Source: Tyto alba
Lineage: Eukaryota > Chordata > Aves > Strigiformes > Tytonidae
DNA: 64,000 nucleotides
Reading direction: 5' to 3'
Assembly: GCF_018691265.1 (NCBI RefSeq)
Contig: NW_024881278.1
Span: forward strand, 372,001-436,000
This document shows positions 1-27,100 of this stretch, in pieces (positions within the stretch are counted from its first letter, which is position 1; every line of letters begins with the position of its first letter). A program made the translations under genes and the position numbers. Below the pieces are notes generated by a model. The model did not search any database and had not been told where the DNA came from. It saw only the letters and a program-made list of their open reading frames with translations.

Positions 1-14041
<14,041 letters not shown>

Positions 14042-15108
14042 ACTATCCCTTGCACTGGGAGTCGCGTTTTCCTGGTGCTATGTCTGTTGCTGGCAATGGA
14101 TGCACTGAAACCTGGTGGTGCCAAGGAGTTGGGATGTGTATGCCAAACACTAAAAACTCTCCAATACATTGGAAATGCAGTGTACAGAAATTAATTTGCA
14201 AAAACAGACATTCTAGTAGAAAAACCGGTTAACTTACTGTTCTCGTTTTAGTATGCAGGACATTGTTCTAAAGTAATCGGACAACTGATTGTACCAGAAA
14301 ACAGACTTGAGAGACTTCTTTGGCCAATGAGCAGAGACTGTGTTTGTGTAATGATCAATAATGTCCAGTACAGGAAGGAAAACAGTCTTGTGTCCATCAG
14401 TTCCATACAGTGGCACAGTTCTTGGATTGAAAACATTATGCACTTTTTAAAATCTCAGACAGGGAACTTTATATCCTTCTTGATTTTCCTTTTCCCTGCT
14501 TTAAAATACTTTCCTAAAATTATGAGAAGGACTGTGAGGAAGATCTGTGGTACCTAACCAAGCTAGAATTAAGGCAAAGCACTGTATTGCAGTCCTGTTT
14601 ACAAGTTGTTACAATGAGTAGTAGGGGGGTACCTAGGCTTCACCAAAGAGGTACTTTATTATTATTTTCTGAAATATTATGGTGCCAGTTCAAAAATAAA
14701 TTTTTGCCAGGAAGCATAATGTCTAATTATTGCTTTCTTTAGATAGAGCAGATGAAAGTCTTGCATCATTAAGGTGACGGCGGATTTTTTTTAAAAAGCA
14801 GAACTATCATCCAAAGTAAATATACTACTACGTTTAGAAGACTGTTAATCTCTGCTAGGTTATGTCACATTCTTTTTAAGGTTTACTGATAATCCATTTC
14901 ATGGCTAGTAGCTATTCTTTTCCAATCATGCCATGAAAACAGTCACTTGTGAAAAGAAGCACTCACTGGTCAATTTCCATAGCTATTGTCATGTTTTACT
15001 AACAATAGATTAATCAGCATACATAGAATTGCCTTGCAGTTGCATAAATCATGTGTATATAGTGAACGTTGCATAAATATACTTGCAGATTGGTTTTAAT
15101 TTAATTGA

Positions 15109-15114
15109 AATAAA
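15109..15114 (+). terminator. SOS1: candidate SOS1 poly(A) signal (proximal)
   Basis: AATAAA in the context TTGAAATAAAGATAC, 1.07 kb after the SOS1 stop codon. It is one of three AATAAA hexamers noted in the 3' region. Confidence 0.4.
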
Positions 15115-17044
15115 GATACGGATTTGTTTGGCTGACATATGTTAAATTATTACATGGACAAATGTATAACTCAGTTTTTCAGTTAAGCAGTGAAGGGGAT
15201 GAAGCACATGTTGTGGTACATATTTCTCCTAGTTCAGTGTTATGTATTTCAGTAATAAGAGTCTAAAGAGAAGTTGGTTTTGGCATGCGTTACAAAGTAA
15301 TAATTTAGTAATATTTGAGAAACTGCGTTACTCCCAAAGTGAGTTATTATAGATTGTAGAACTTCTCACACCTCCTGTATAACACTTGTTAGAAAAATTC
15401 AAACTAATATTAATCTTTGCAGTAGCTAATAGCTTTCTGTGTCCAAAATGCACATGTACTCGCATAAGTATCATGACATGGATTATCCATAAACCTGTGT
15501 ACTGCTCTTCAACTACAGACAATACTGCAACAGTAATGCATGGCAGTTGTTGAAGAAAAGAAGCTCTATAATCTCTACTGTAATATGTATGTGAAGTGTA
15601 AAGTATCTCCAGTTAATGTGGCTCATGGGTCAAAGTAAAATTCTATCACATTTCCTCTTTGGAAGAAAAATACATTTCAACATCTTGGAAAGCTGTGTCT
15701 TTAGAGATGGTGTTAGTCAAGTAATGTTGAAAATCATCTTTTTTTAATGCTTTCTGCAGTGCCATTGATCAGTGCCCCTTGACCTTTTAATGTGGTCATT
15801 ACATTTGAGAAAGTGTTCCGATTTCATCAAGAACAGCAGTTTTCATTGTGATCAAATGTTGAAATTTGTCAGTTGTTTTCCTTCTTTGATGTCTTTAATA
15901 ACATTGTTCTGAAACATTTTCCTAGCAAAAGAAGAAAAAGTGAGGATCTCTAAACCTTGGCTTCAGAGGAGAACATTATAAGGCATCTTTGTAAAAACCC
16001 TCAAGCTACAGAAGGCATAGTTTAGGTTAGTGGTTCTTTGGATATAAACACTGTGATAGGCATACCCTTGGTAATGTCATCTAAATTATTAGCTCATCAG
16101 TGAATTACCAGGGAAAACTCCTTAAATTTAGACTTTCTAATCTGTATCTCTTCTTCTCTATGCTCGTCTGCACTATTTTGCAGCCAAGGCAGATCAGGCA
16201 GAAGGAATGATCCAGTGGCTAGGTTGCTTAGATAGGAGAGACCTCACATGGATCCTGCTAAACAACAGATTTCTTGAATGTCAGTAGGACTGTGTTTCCC
16301 TTTGTGAAATGTAGAATACTGTTTCACATCTTTATGGTCGAGGATAAAAGTGCTTTACTGGTGAGGTACCAGGACAACAGGTGATAATGGTCACTGTGTA
16401 AGAACCTAACTGAAATGTGCTTTGGAGCCCAGCAGAATGAGTTGGTCATACAATGCACGAACCATGGTGTTGACTTGACTGCAAACAGGAAAGACAGGGT
16501 GAGAATCAACCTGTTGCATTTAGAATAGGAGTTTTGAGTACAACTGCCAAGCCACTGGTTTGTCTAATGACAGCTTTATTTGCATTAATAATTATTTAAT
16601 CTGGAATTACTTCTTATTTGGACCATGTTTGCATTAGTGACAATACTTTTCACATAGAAAACAAAATAATTTTAATGATGCTATCTGTCTCCTTGGTAAA
16701 GGACCCTGGATGGTCTGGTATGGCCTGGGATAATGATGTGGCCTGGACAATGAAACATACTTCTGTGGAGGCTAGGTGAGTTGCTGTATTACTCTAGAGT
16801 GCTGATGTATGTCTAAAAGTCAGCCTAAACAACTGCAAACTGTGCAGGCAGGGTTATAGATGTCAGAAGAACTTTATAGTTACAGTACTTAAAAGTTTGT
16901 GCTGTTTCATCTCAAGGTTTCAATTTTATGTATAGTCTAGTGCAACAGTGGAGCATAACCCTGGTTTGGTTTTTGGTTTTTTTCAGAGTGTCATGGTTGT
17001 GTGTTAGCTCAGCAAAGCCCTCTGGGAATTTAGAAGTGCTAGGA

Positions 17045-17814
17045 TTCCAAGTGCAAGGTCCTGCACCTGCATCAAGGCAACCCCTGGTATCATTACAGGC
17101 TGGGCGATGAAGGAATTGAGAGGAGCCCCGTGGAAAGGGACTTGAGGGTACTGGTGGATGAGAAGCTGGACATGAGCTGGCAATGTGTGTTCACAGCCCA
17201 GAAAGCCAAATATATCCTGGGCTGCATCAGAAGAAGCATGGCCAGAAGGTGGAGGGAGGTGTTTCCCCTCCTCTACTCCACTCTTGTGATTGTGGAATAC
17301 TGTGTGCAGCTCAGGAGTCCCAGTACAAAGAAGAACACGGACCTGTTGGAGCAGGTCCAGAGGAGGTGCACAAAAATGATCAGAAGGATGGAACACCTCT
17401 ACTATGAAGAAAGTCCAAGAGAGTTGGGGTTGTTCCACCTGGAGAAGAGAATGCTCTGGGGAGACCTTATTGTGGCCTTTCAGTACTTGGAGGGGGCTTA
17501 TAAAAAAGATGTGGACAAACTAGTAGGGCCTGTTACAATAGGACAAGGGGTAATGGTTTTGGACTGAAAGAGGGTAGATTTAGACTAGATTAGATATAAG
17601 GAAGAAATGCTTTATAATGAGGGTGGTGAGACACTGGCACAGGTTGCCCAGAGAGGTGGTGGATGCCCCATCCCTGGAAACATTCAAGTCAGGTTGGATG
17701 GGGCTCTGAGCAACCTGATCTAGTTGAAGATATCCCTGGTCGTTGTGGGGGGGTTTGACTAGGTGGCCTTTAAAGGTCCCTTCCAACCCAAACTATTCTA
17801 TGATTCTGTGATTT
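17045..17814 (+). mobile_element. CR1 LINE fragment, 3' end, + orientation
   Basis: The sequence reads as the last part of CR1 ORF2 and its 3' UTR: GTGCAAGGTCCTGCACCTG near the start, GGACTTGAGGGTACTGGTGG, CCTGGGCTGCATCAGAAG and GAGAAGAGAATGCTCTGGGG, then the terminal ATTCTATGATTCTGTGATTT octamer repeat. It is 5'-truncated, as is typical, and its reading frame is broken. It lies in the SOS1 3' region in the sense orientation. Confidence 0.9.
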
Positions 17815-18495
17815 TGCAAGTGCTGTGTGAAAGTCAGTTATTATGCTGTCTGGTGACCCCAAGGTACATGCTGTTGTCATTGCATTCATCAGCCCCTGCA
17901 ATGTTTTTCTGTAACTGTCTGCGAATGGAGAATGTTAGCCTGCTTCAGGATCAGTACTGTGGAAGCATTTCAGTGGTCCATCCTCAAGAAGCCATCTCCA
18001 GGGTAGGGTAACCTGTTTCTCTAATACGCCCCTCTCTCAAATCAGGGTGGGAGAGGTCTGTCTCAGTAAGAGTATGTTTACGCTAATGCACTGCATTTGG
18101 ATCCTTCAAGACAGATTGACGTCATGGGATGTTTAATTATTTTTCTTTTGCATGTATCTTAAATTAGACTTCTGAATTGGGTCTGATTCAAGCTTAGTGA
18201 TGTCACTGGAGCTACCACTATTAAAGGTAGAAGGGTTTTTTGTTACATACAAGGAAGTTTCTTCTCAGCCTGAAGACATGCTGGAAAAAAAAATTGCATC
18301 ACAGCAGGCTGTGTGGCAACACCAGTGCATTATAATAAGCACAGGTTCCTTTCTTTGTGGCTGTTGTCTCAACCTGTGTGGCATTTAACAGAGGCAGCCT
18401 CTACTACTGGTATTTCGAGCACTGCTACAATTTAAGCTCAACTAGAAAGAGCCCCTCATTCATGAATGTTTGTCTTATAGATTATATGAAAGTTA

Positions 18496-18501
18496 AATAA
18501 A
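18496..18501 (+). terminator. SOS1: candidate SOS1 poly(A) signal (distal)
   Basis: AATAAA in GTTAAATAAAATGTTTC, followed within 30 nt by GT-rich sequence (TGCTGCTGTGAG). It would give a 3' UTR of about 4.5 kb, including a CR1 insertion. Confidence 0.4.
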
Positions 18502-18520
18502 ATGTTTCTTAATGCTTTGC

Positions 18521-21500
18521 TGCTGTGAGCAGTGCAATTAGCTGCAGTATATAAAAGTCTTTCCTTGGCTTTCTCCTTGCTGCCTCTTCCAGCCAGCAAG
18601 GAGGGACTTGTTCAAAAAGACTGTTTTAAGATATTAAAAAGTTTGCAAATTCTTGTGGGTTGTTCCCCCCACCTCAAAATACCCTTTTTAAGTTGTTGAA
18701 TTGACATTTCAGAATTTAGATGGTGCATGGGCTGAAGGCTTTTTAGCTCTTACTCATTAAGGAGAGAAACCTGTGTCCCAATATAGTTGTACAAACAAAA
18801 GCACTTTTAACTTCGTAAATTCCATGCCTTATTTTCCATTTTAAAAAATACCCCTAAGTGCATTTTTCTGTAAACTGTGAGCAAATTTGCCTTTTGCTTC
18901 AGTGGAAAATAGTACATTGAATAGCCAACTGCTACAGCATTATAAGGCAAACAAAGTAAATAGTAAGTCACTTAGCTTTTTTTTTTTTTTTTTTTTTAAT
19001 CCTGTACCAGGTGACTGAAAAGTAAAAATAAGGTAAAAATAAAATTAAAAAAAATGCCAGATGCATGACAGTTTTAGTAGCTGCCGAAGGTGTCTTATCA
19101 AAGAACATCTGTAATATTTTTAAAAAGAAGGGTAGACCAAAGTAGATAGTCTAGGGGTGCATATTGCTGGCATTGCTTTGCACAAATTTGTGAGAATCTA
19201 CTTCAGAATAAGCCTTTTTTTTTTTCTTGTGAAAAGAAAAAATTTTAGGTTCCAATAAGTTTGTTCCAGTATCTATGTATGTTTGCCTTTGATGGCATGG
19301 TTACTTGCCAAAATAAGTAAATATTAAAAGCTATGTCAGTCCAATTGTAAAAAGAAAAAAGAGTTGGCAAACTTTAGCTGGCACATCTGATGGTCTGTGT
19401 ACATAACTGTCTGTAGGTGATCTTCATATGCTGTGTCTGCAGGGGTATTCAGATTGCATTTGAGTGAAAATTTGATAGTGGCTGCTATCTTTTGGCATTA
19501 AAAAAATGCATTCTAAAATAGTTTTTTAAAAGCGCCTTACGTATCCCATAATTGTACACTTTTGAATATGTAAGATACACCGAATGTCTTTGTAGTCTGA
19601 AACTGGTTTCCTTAAGCTTAAATACTGTGTGCTTTGCATCAAGGACAATTATGAGTTTGCTAAAGATGTAGATTTTGCTAAGGATAGTAAAATACTAAAA
19701 GACACAGTAGCTAGTGAGCAGAGGAACCCTATGGAGTAGAAAACAAGTAAGCAAGGTGTACATACAGTAGGGGACACAAAATAGTATCTTTTAACTGTGT
19801 TGTTCTCTGCCACAGGATTATTCACTGTAGGTGTTACTCCAGCTCTGCAGCCTTCTGTTACAACTTGCTTCATCAAATGATCTGCAGTCTATGGGTAAAT
19901 ACTGTCTGAAATTTTACTGTATGAATTTTTGAGTTGGGTAATTTCACACAGGAGCCTACATCTTGTCTCCTTGTTGAATCAGATCACAGTAAATAAAGGG
20001 ACATTCTGTTTAATACCTTGTATCTGGCAATAGGCAAAATATCTGCTTTGAAACAGGGTGGTTTTCACCACTCACAAGTAGAAACTGCTTAATATTCAAG
20101 GTAGACTTTTCCATCTAATCCACCCCACAAAACCAGTGGTCAAAGACGGAACTACACGTGCCCCAGCTCCTCTCCAGTTTAGGCATGAGCAAGAGGGCCC
20201 CATCAACTTTGTGCAGAGTTTGGAAAAAGCAACTGGATTCCTTGAAACTTGTTTGAAGTGGTTTTTGCCCTTACTGAGGTATATTTGTACTTGTGCTGAA
20301 GTGAATATACTCTGAGAACTTGTAGGGGAAACTAGGATACATTGCAACTCTGGGGAAAAAAAGTAGGAGAAAGTAGTTATGCTGTCTTAGTGGAATGAAG
20401 TCATGAGAGGATACATTTGACCAGCACTGAAAGACAGTGTTACCCATAATCTGAGAAGAGTCTAGGGTGGCTGACTTGAGTGTAGCCGTGGAGAGGAGAT
20501 CTAGAAGAGTCACAGCCAGGATGAGAGGATGTCCTGCTGGGGGCTGTCTCTGGTGCCAGCAGTTCCCTAGTAGCTAGCTGATAAGCATGCTCTGCATCCT
20601 TATGGTTGAAAGGGATTTGAGGAAAAAACACCAAAAACACCCCGCTAGATTTGCACAGGAGTAAAACTGCATTTGGGCTGTTGATTCAAAATTATTCTGG
20701 TGTATTCTAATCTCAGGCAGCTGTCCAAGTGATACAACACCGCAGGGAGCTACAGAGCAGTAGGAGGAATGCTACATGTGTTGCAGGTGCCATGTGGCGT
20801 GGGGAGGTATGAGCACCATGGGCTGATTTGTTCCTGTTTGTGGTGTCATTTTGGACCTGCTGAGACTGGCAAAGATGAGATAGGGTTGAACTAGAATTAT
20901 TTAAAAAAAAAAAAACCTTGGTATGTGACAGATATTTGTGATATACAGGAAGATACTAAGAACTCTTACAGAGTTGGATAGTTGAAATTACAGTGGTGTG
21001 TATGTCAGCAGAGGAGGCTCATGGGATTTTTTTGTGAAAGCTTATGTGTCTGCTACAGAGCAGCAGAATGAGTAAAGGAGATGGAGGAAGGAGCTGAAGA
21101 AATGTCAGTGAACTGCACCAACGACAGGATCTTGAGCAGAAGGCTAGACAGTGAGTCATCTGAATGCTGGGTAAGAGTCTTGGAACCAGGTGTATGGGAC
21201 CAGTCTCCTCACATGACTCTGTGTGCAAGGGAACAGGATTTTGTAATAGTGCCTCAGAAAGGGACCTGAGAAACATGTGTTTCTTCTTTTAATGGGTGCA
21301 ACCTTACGGCTGATTCAGTGTGAAAGTAACAACAGCATTATTTAAAAGCAACATTTATTTTGCACAGGAAGAAAAAGAATCCAGAGCACACACATACACT
21401 AAAGATGAAGTTGGATCAGATCCCGCAAGAGGTTTGTGTGTTTCTGTGTGATGCTGAGCATCATTCATTCATTGTATTTACATTTGCAGATTCTGAGCAG

Positions 21501-23635
21501 GTACCAGGGACATCTCAAATGATAAGTATAGGCCTGGAAGTAAGAATTCATACAGGATCAGAAAGAAATAACCATCAATTCTGACCATGCCTTAAATCAC
21601 TTAAACAGAAGCTAAAATCCACGTGCATTTTACAAGCAAGGGTCTGCCACTTTGGAAGGATTTCCTCACCCAGATGTTAGCAGGTAGGTTTTCCCAGTTG
21701 TCCTGTTACTATCCTGGCATCTGCCTGTCAAGTGTGAGGAGCAAGTTTATTCTATGAGGGATAAAAGTGTTATATATGAGAACAGAGACACAAGCATCAG
21801 AGCCCTTGACAGCATCAGTGCATTACAGTGGAAACTCATCCATACTGATATAACTCTGGTTCCATGGACAAACAAATAGGCCTGTCTATGGCAAATTCCT
21901 TTGCAGAACAAACGCTTTACTGATGCTTCTGGTACAACTATCTGGCTCTTGTTAAATATTTCTATTCTGGACCTTCACTGTCTGACTGAAAGATGTGGAG
22001 TCCTAGGAAGTGCCCACACACAGAAGGAGTGTCTTTGTGATGGAGTGGCTGGTCAGCGTGAAGCAGTCATGACTGAGAAGGGCCAGGGAATTTGTAACTT
22101 AATGAGGATGTGAGGGAGAGGGAAAGAGATGGGAGGGTTTTTTGTCATTAAAAACCTTGAATTAAAAAGAATCTTCCCAAAATCATTTCCAAGAGCTGAG
22201 GGGCAGAGAAAAAAAGATAATACTTTTTTCCTCTTTATGAGGAGGAAAAGAGGATTTTGGGGAACTATTTTGGGTCCAGTAAAATCTATGCTGCAGGCAT
22301 CAGCAAAAACATCTTCATATAAAACATAATCTCTGAGATTTTGCTTGGTCACTTTCTTGAAATGTTGGGAAAACTTTAAATGAGTTACAGGATAGATTTT
22401 GTCTGTCTTGGGTGGGTAACCCTTTTTACACACACCACCTCCACCAGAGGAAGAAAAGCAGATGGTAGATGCAGGTCAGTCAACACTATGCTATAAGCCC
22501 TGCATCTGCAGTGGGTGTTCTGGGCCCTCTTCATAGCATTGCTGCTGCCAGGAGAGCCATGCAGCATAATGGGTGCTCTTCTCTTGGCACAAGATTCAAC
22601 TGCATTTGTTGTGTTGTTGGACTCCCAGGCCCCTAATCTCAGTCTTGAATATTTCCCCCCGAGATGTTGCTGTTGGTCCTCAGGGACAGTTCACAACCTC
22701 TTCAGGTGAAGCTCTTCCTTATGACAGACCAGTGTCCCAACCCTACCAAAATAAGGTGATAAAACCACCTTTCCTCTTGAAACTGCCCTCAGCTTGCCCC
22801 AGCTTCTGCTAACACCTCAGCCCCTGTAAAAGCGGTGCTCTTGCTGCTGGGGTGTGACAAGGATATTGCACCAGAGGTCTGTGTTTCTCTCCATACTTTA
22901 ACAAAAGCTATAATCTTCTGCAGAGAACAGCGTTACTGAGGGTTTGTCATGTTGAGATGCAAGGAGGGTGGTGTGTGTGTGGCCTTGTTGTGGGTGGAAG
23001 AGTATCCTTGCACAAGAAGGAGGGCTTGTGACTTTGAACATGGAGCACCCTTGACTTGCCTGCCATAGTGCCTAATCTTAACTAGAACCGATACAAAGCA
23101 GGGTGCTGCTTTGATGGGGCTTGTAAGGTGGTGTCAGGCCAAAGAGAGTTAGCAAAGAGTATTTTAAGTGTATTGCAGACCAGGAGTCGGGACACTGGTT
23201 GACTGTGTTAGTGTCTGCATCGATCCACGGTGGGGATAGGGTGGAGAAGAGTCATTGTCTCTTTTGGCAGGCCCTGGGCTCGGCCTGCATCACCTGCCTG
23301 GAGACAGGCAGTTCCGACAGCAGGAGCAGAGATTCATACAGGAGGAGGCAATTCAAGAAACAGCATGCCACATAAAAGGTGAAGGAGGATTTTGAGGAGT
23401 GGTGGAAGTCCAAAAGAGAGGATGCTGCTGATTAAGCAGTACAGAGCCCAGGTGCTTCAGCTGGTGCTTGTTAGACTTTCTCAAACCAGCAGGGTAATGT
23501 GAGCTGGCCTCCTGGAAGACATTTTTGATGGTGGGGTGGGGTTTGGGTTTGTTTGGGGTTTTTTTTTTTTGGAAAGTGGAGGAAAGGGTAATTTCAGACT
23601 TCTAGCCAGGATGCCAAGGCTGCGAAGGTAACCTC
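18521..23635. other. intergenic region between convergent SOS1 and ARHGEF33
   Basis: I found no exon with credible splice sites and no family similarity here. It holds A/T homopolymers, including T21 at 18977-18997. Parts may belong to alternative 3' UTRs of either gene. The short open frames look random. Confidence 0.55.
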
Positions 23636-23641
23636 TTTATT
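23636..23641 (-). terminator. ARHGEF33: candidate ARHGEF33 poly(A) signal
   Basis: The + strand reads TTTATT, which is AATAAA on the gene strand, about 400 nt beyond the ARHGEF33 stop at 24040. It was chosen as the nearest clear hexamer; use is inferred. Confidence 0.4.
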
Positions 23642-24039
23642 GTGGGTGAGCCCAAATGAGACCTGGCTTGAATTTGGAAGAGCAAAGATGTATGGCAAAT
23701 CAAACAGTGTTGGGGGATGAGGGTGAGGAGAAGATAGTGGGATTCAGCCAAAGCTTTCCAAAACTGAGGAAAGATAAGTCAGGCAGGGATGAGAGCTAGC
23801 AAGTTTCTGTGCTTATTGGACCTGCTGGCTGAGCTCCACTTCAACCCATAGCCTGGCCCTGCTCTGTGCTAGGAAAAGGAGGATGCATTTGTAAGGCAGT
23901 TGTGACAGTCTCCTCTCCCTCACCCCTCCACCTACTGTGTTAGTTGGGAGATCTTGGGGCCTTGCTGTCTGTCTCCACCCTCAGGGACCTGGGGAAGCAC
24001 TGTTGCGCTTAGGCTGTGGCCTGCCTTTCTTGGGACTGC

Positions 24040-24177
24040 TTATTTCTTTTTGAAGAGCTTGCGGAAGGAGCTCCGGAAACCCCCCTTGGGCTCGTGCCGT
24101 GGGTTGTGGTCGCTGAAGGATGTTTGCTCATTGTCATCCTTCTGGCAGAACCTGGTGTTGTCTTCTGCATGGAGCTC
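24040..24177 (-). CDS. ARHGEF33: ARHGEF33 last coding exon with basic C-terminus
   Basis: Acceptor CCCTTTTAG at 24178 is followed by an open frame of 45 codons beginning [16 protein letters not shown], ending [14 protein letters not shown] and TAA at 24042-24040. The preceding exon has a donor GAA|GTAAGG at 25897, in phase 0, that joins it in frame. Reading straight on through that donor would instead give only VRRLK and a stop. The Lys/Arg-rich amphipathic end suggests membrane or phosphoinositide contact, which is inference. Confidence 0.8.
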   Translation of the reverse strand, partial: ELHAEDNTRFCQKDDNEQTSFSDHNPRHEPKGGFRSSFRKLFKKK

Positions 24178-27100
24178 CTAAAAGGGAAAAGACAATTTAA
24201 CCAGCATTTGCAACCTCACATCCTTGTCCCCTTCTCTCTCTCTCTGTGCTAGGAGGGACCTGGTGGGTGAGGAGGTGCTGGCAAGGCGGGGAGACAACAG
24301 GTCACTTGGGCTTTGGCAACACTGGTACTTCTGCAGAGCGCTTGTGGGTGGCTCTGAGGCTGAGGCAGTGGCAGAGGAGTGGAAGGATAAGCATTGTTAG
24401 AGGGAACTGGAGCCTTCCTTGATAAGCTTTTTGTTCAGGGAGAGCTTACTAGCTCCTTTTGCTAATAAGGGAGCAAGCCAGCATGGGCAGTTGAAGGAAC
24501 TTCCCACCCTCTCCTTGCTCATGAGCTCTGTTTACCCTAGGGGAGGGAGGCTTGGGGCTTTTTGAGCTGATACAGTGTGAAAGACTCTTCTGTTGGCTCT
24601 GCTGCTGCCTGGTTTTATGTGTGGGGCAGAAGGCTTCACTAGCACACACACCTGTGGTAAATGTGTCACTAAAAGATCTCTCTCCCTTTCAGGAGAGTGA
24701 CGAGTTCCTTTCAGTAAGGCTCTGGCCAAGTCCCTTTTCTCCAGTTCTTCCCACCACTGGCATGGTGGCCTCCTTTGCTCTGTCTTGTGGTTCTGGACTA
24801 GCTCCACATCTGCACCCTGCTCTGTGCAGGTGCGTGCCAAAGAGCTCACAAGCTCTGATTTCTGGACAGGCTGTGTCCCCATGGCTCTTCTTCCTCTGCC
24901 TTATCTCACATGCTCAACTGTCCACCACCTTCTTCACTCACTAGGCTTTTTTTCTCTATTTTCTTTCAAGGTTTCCTTGCTGCCTTTTTAGTCAGGCTGT
25001 TGGAACCTTGCTCCCATCATCATCTGCAGCTATAGACTCATCTGCATCTTGCCTCATTTTAACAGGAGGGTGTTTCTCCAGGCAGCACTGAGAAAACTAG
25101 CTAAGCACCTCACAGCACCCTTGGCCTCTTCCCCAGGAGGTGTGAAGGGCATCTTCTACCCTGACTGTGACAGCTCAGAGCTGACTCTGAACAGGCACTA
25201 CAGACTACAGAAACATTGTTCCTGCAAGACTTGGTGTCCCTGAAGGGCTAGAGTGCTGCCTGCCATGCCAGTGGTTGTCTGAGGGACGTGCTTGCTGGGC
25301 TCTCTGTGTTTTCACACAGAATTTAGCATAGGTCTGTGATCCATACAACACACACAGGTGAAGCAAAACCCATGGACCAGGTCCTTGCTGGTGTAAATGG
25401 GCCAAGATCAGTGAAGTGATGCTGGTTTACACTGGCTGATGATCTGATACTAAATCCATTGGTTTTCTTAACTCAGCACTCCTCACAACAGGTAGAAAGG
25501 CATCTTTTTAACTGGGTGACACTCATTAGTGCTAATTTTGAACATCTTTGCACATACTTGGTGACACTGATCAGATACAACATTTACTTGTGGGGGAAGC
25601 TCAGTGACAGCTAGGGATACATGAGAGGCTAGCTCGCCTCAAGGGTGTTCTAGCTGTCACTCAGCAGCTGTGTGCTTCAAGCCCATGCTTGTCCCTGGGG
25701 AAGATATGCATGAAAAGGAGCTGTCTTGTCCCTCTCTTGGGCATGTACAAGCAGATGAAGACTTTGTGTGGACTTGGAAGATATTTTGGCATGTTCTCTG
25801 CCCTAACTGCATCCCAGATCTTTCTCTTCCTGCTGCTGCTTCTGCACCACCGTGTGCCTTTTATTTTTTTTTTCTCCTCCTATTTAAGCCTCCTTACTTC
25901 CAAAAAGCTCTGTTTTTCACCCGCTCCTCTCTGTGGGGGGAAGTAGCTCCTTTGGGAGCTTCGAGATGAGGCTGAGATCATGTGAGGCTGGACGTTCCTC
26001 TCCTGCTTCTGCTGCAGCCGGCTCCCACTGCTGCTCCGTGTGCTGTAGAGCCTGGTGCTCACACCCTCGGCGCTCCGCGGCAGCTCCTTCAGAGACCTGC
26101 TCAGCTGCTTGCCTTTGCTGTGGAACATCTCTCGCTTGTACGTACTGCTGCTTACGGGAGTGCAGCTCTTAAGCAATGGCTGTAAGGCATGATCTGTCCT
26201 CTCCGGTTCTGATGTGAAGTTAACAGGCCTAAGGAAGCAAATGTCTAAGCTGGACTCAGAAGAGGCTGGGGAGCAATTCTCAAAAAGAGCAAGGTTTTGG
26301 AAGGCATCGTCTTCATAGGGGCCTGGCAGGGTGAAAACCTCCCCAGGGTAGTCGAACTCTTCATAGCTTGGTGCAAAGTTCCTTGCATCCTGCAGCAGCT
26401 CCACAGAGGTCCTGATGGCTCTCTCGGTGTTTGCCACTGCATCGGCCGGTGGTGCTTCATACTCCATTTCAGGGATGGATTGTAAGGGGGCTGTCAGAGC
26501 CTTGAGTTCCTGCTCTGTGAGCTGAGAGGATGCAAGAATGTTCTCTGGCCTCTCATGTTTTCTACTTTCCATTTCCCAGTCAGAAGGCTTTACAGCCTGG
26601 ATGTTCTCCATCACAGTTGGCTGGGGTTTCTTCATCTGGGGCATCAAATGCCTTAAAAATGTGAAACAAAACAAAACAAAACAAAAAAAAAAAAAAAAAA
26701 AAAAAAAACCAAAAACAGAAGGAAATTGAATACTAAACGATAACCGATAGACAGTGTGACAAGCTCTCCTACCCCCTTGCTTCCCCAGCCCCATTCTCTT
26801 GCTTTTAAGGCCAAAAGGTATTTTCATATCTTGCAGAATACTAACAGAGCTGCCACTAACAGAAATTGCCTGGGTGGATTAGCAGGAGCAAACTTGCAGA
26901 GGTGGAACTGTTTATCTAGTAGCTTTGGCTGACTTTTGTATTCTACACCACAAAATTAATAGAAACTGAGATGAGAAGCCAACTGCTCCATGTCTCTCCT
27001 GTTCATCTGCGTTTTTGATTTTTACTTTACTTCTCTTCCTGCAACGCAGGGGCCGTGTCTCATTTTCCTGTGGTCTGTTTGTGTTTTCAGGCAAACAGGG

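Larger units (their letters stand above)
14042..18520 (+). other. SOS1: SOS1 3' UTR (extent inferred)
   Basis: The region after the stop codon is AT-rich and has no convincing open frame. AATAAA signals on the + strand stand at 14695-14700, 15109-15114 and 18496-18501. Mammalian SOS1 has a 3' UTR of roughly 4 kb, so the last signal is a reasonable distal end, but this is inference. The CR1 copy at about 17045-17814 would lie inside the long form. Confidence 0.5.

Noticed and set aside
17130..17567. 145-codon open frame on the + strand
   Set aside because: It is a remnant of CR1 ORF2, not a host gene.
25880..25897. VRRLK and stop as the ARHGEF33 C-terminus
   Set aside because: These codons follow a strong in-phase splice donor, and a conserved-looking exon completes the protein at 24177-24040.
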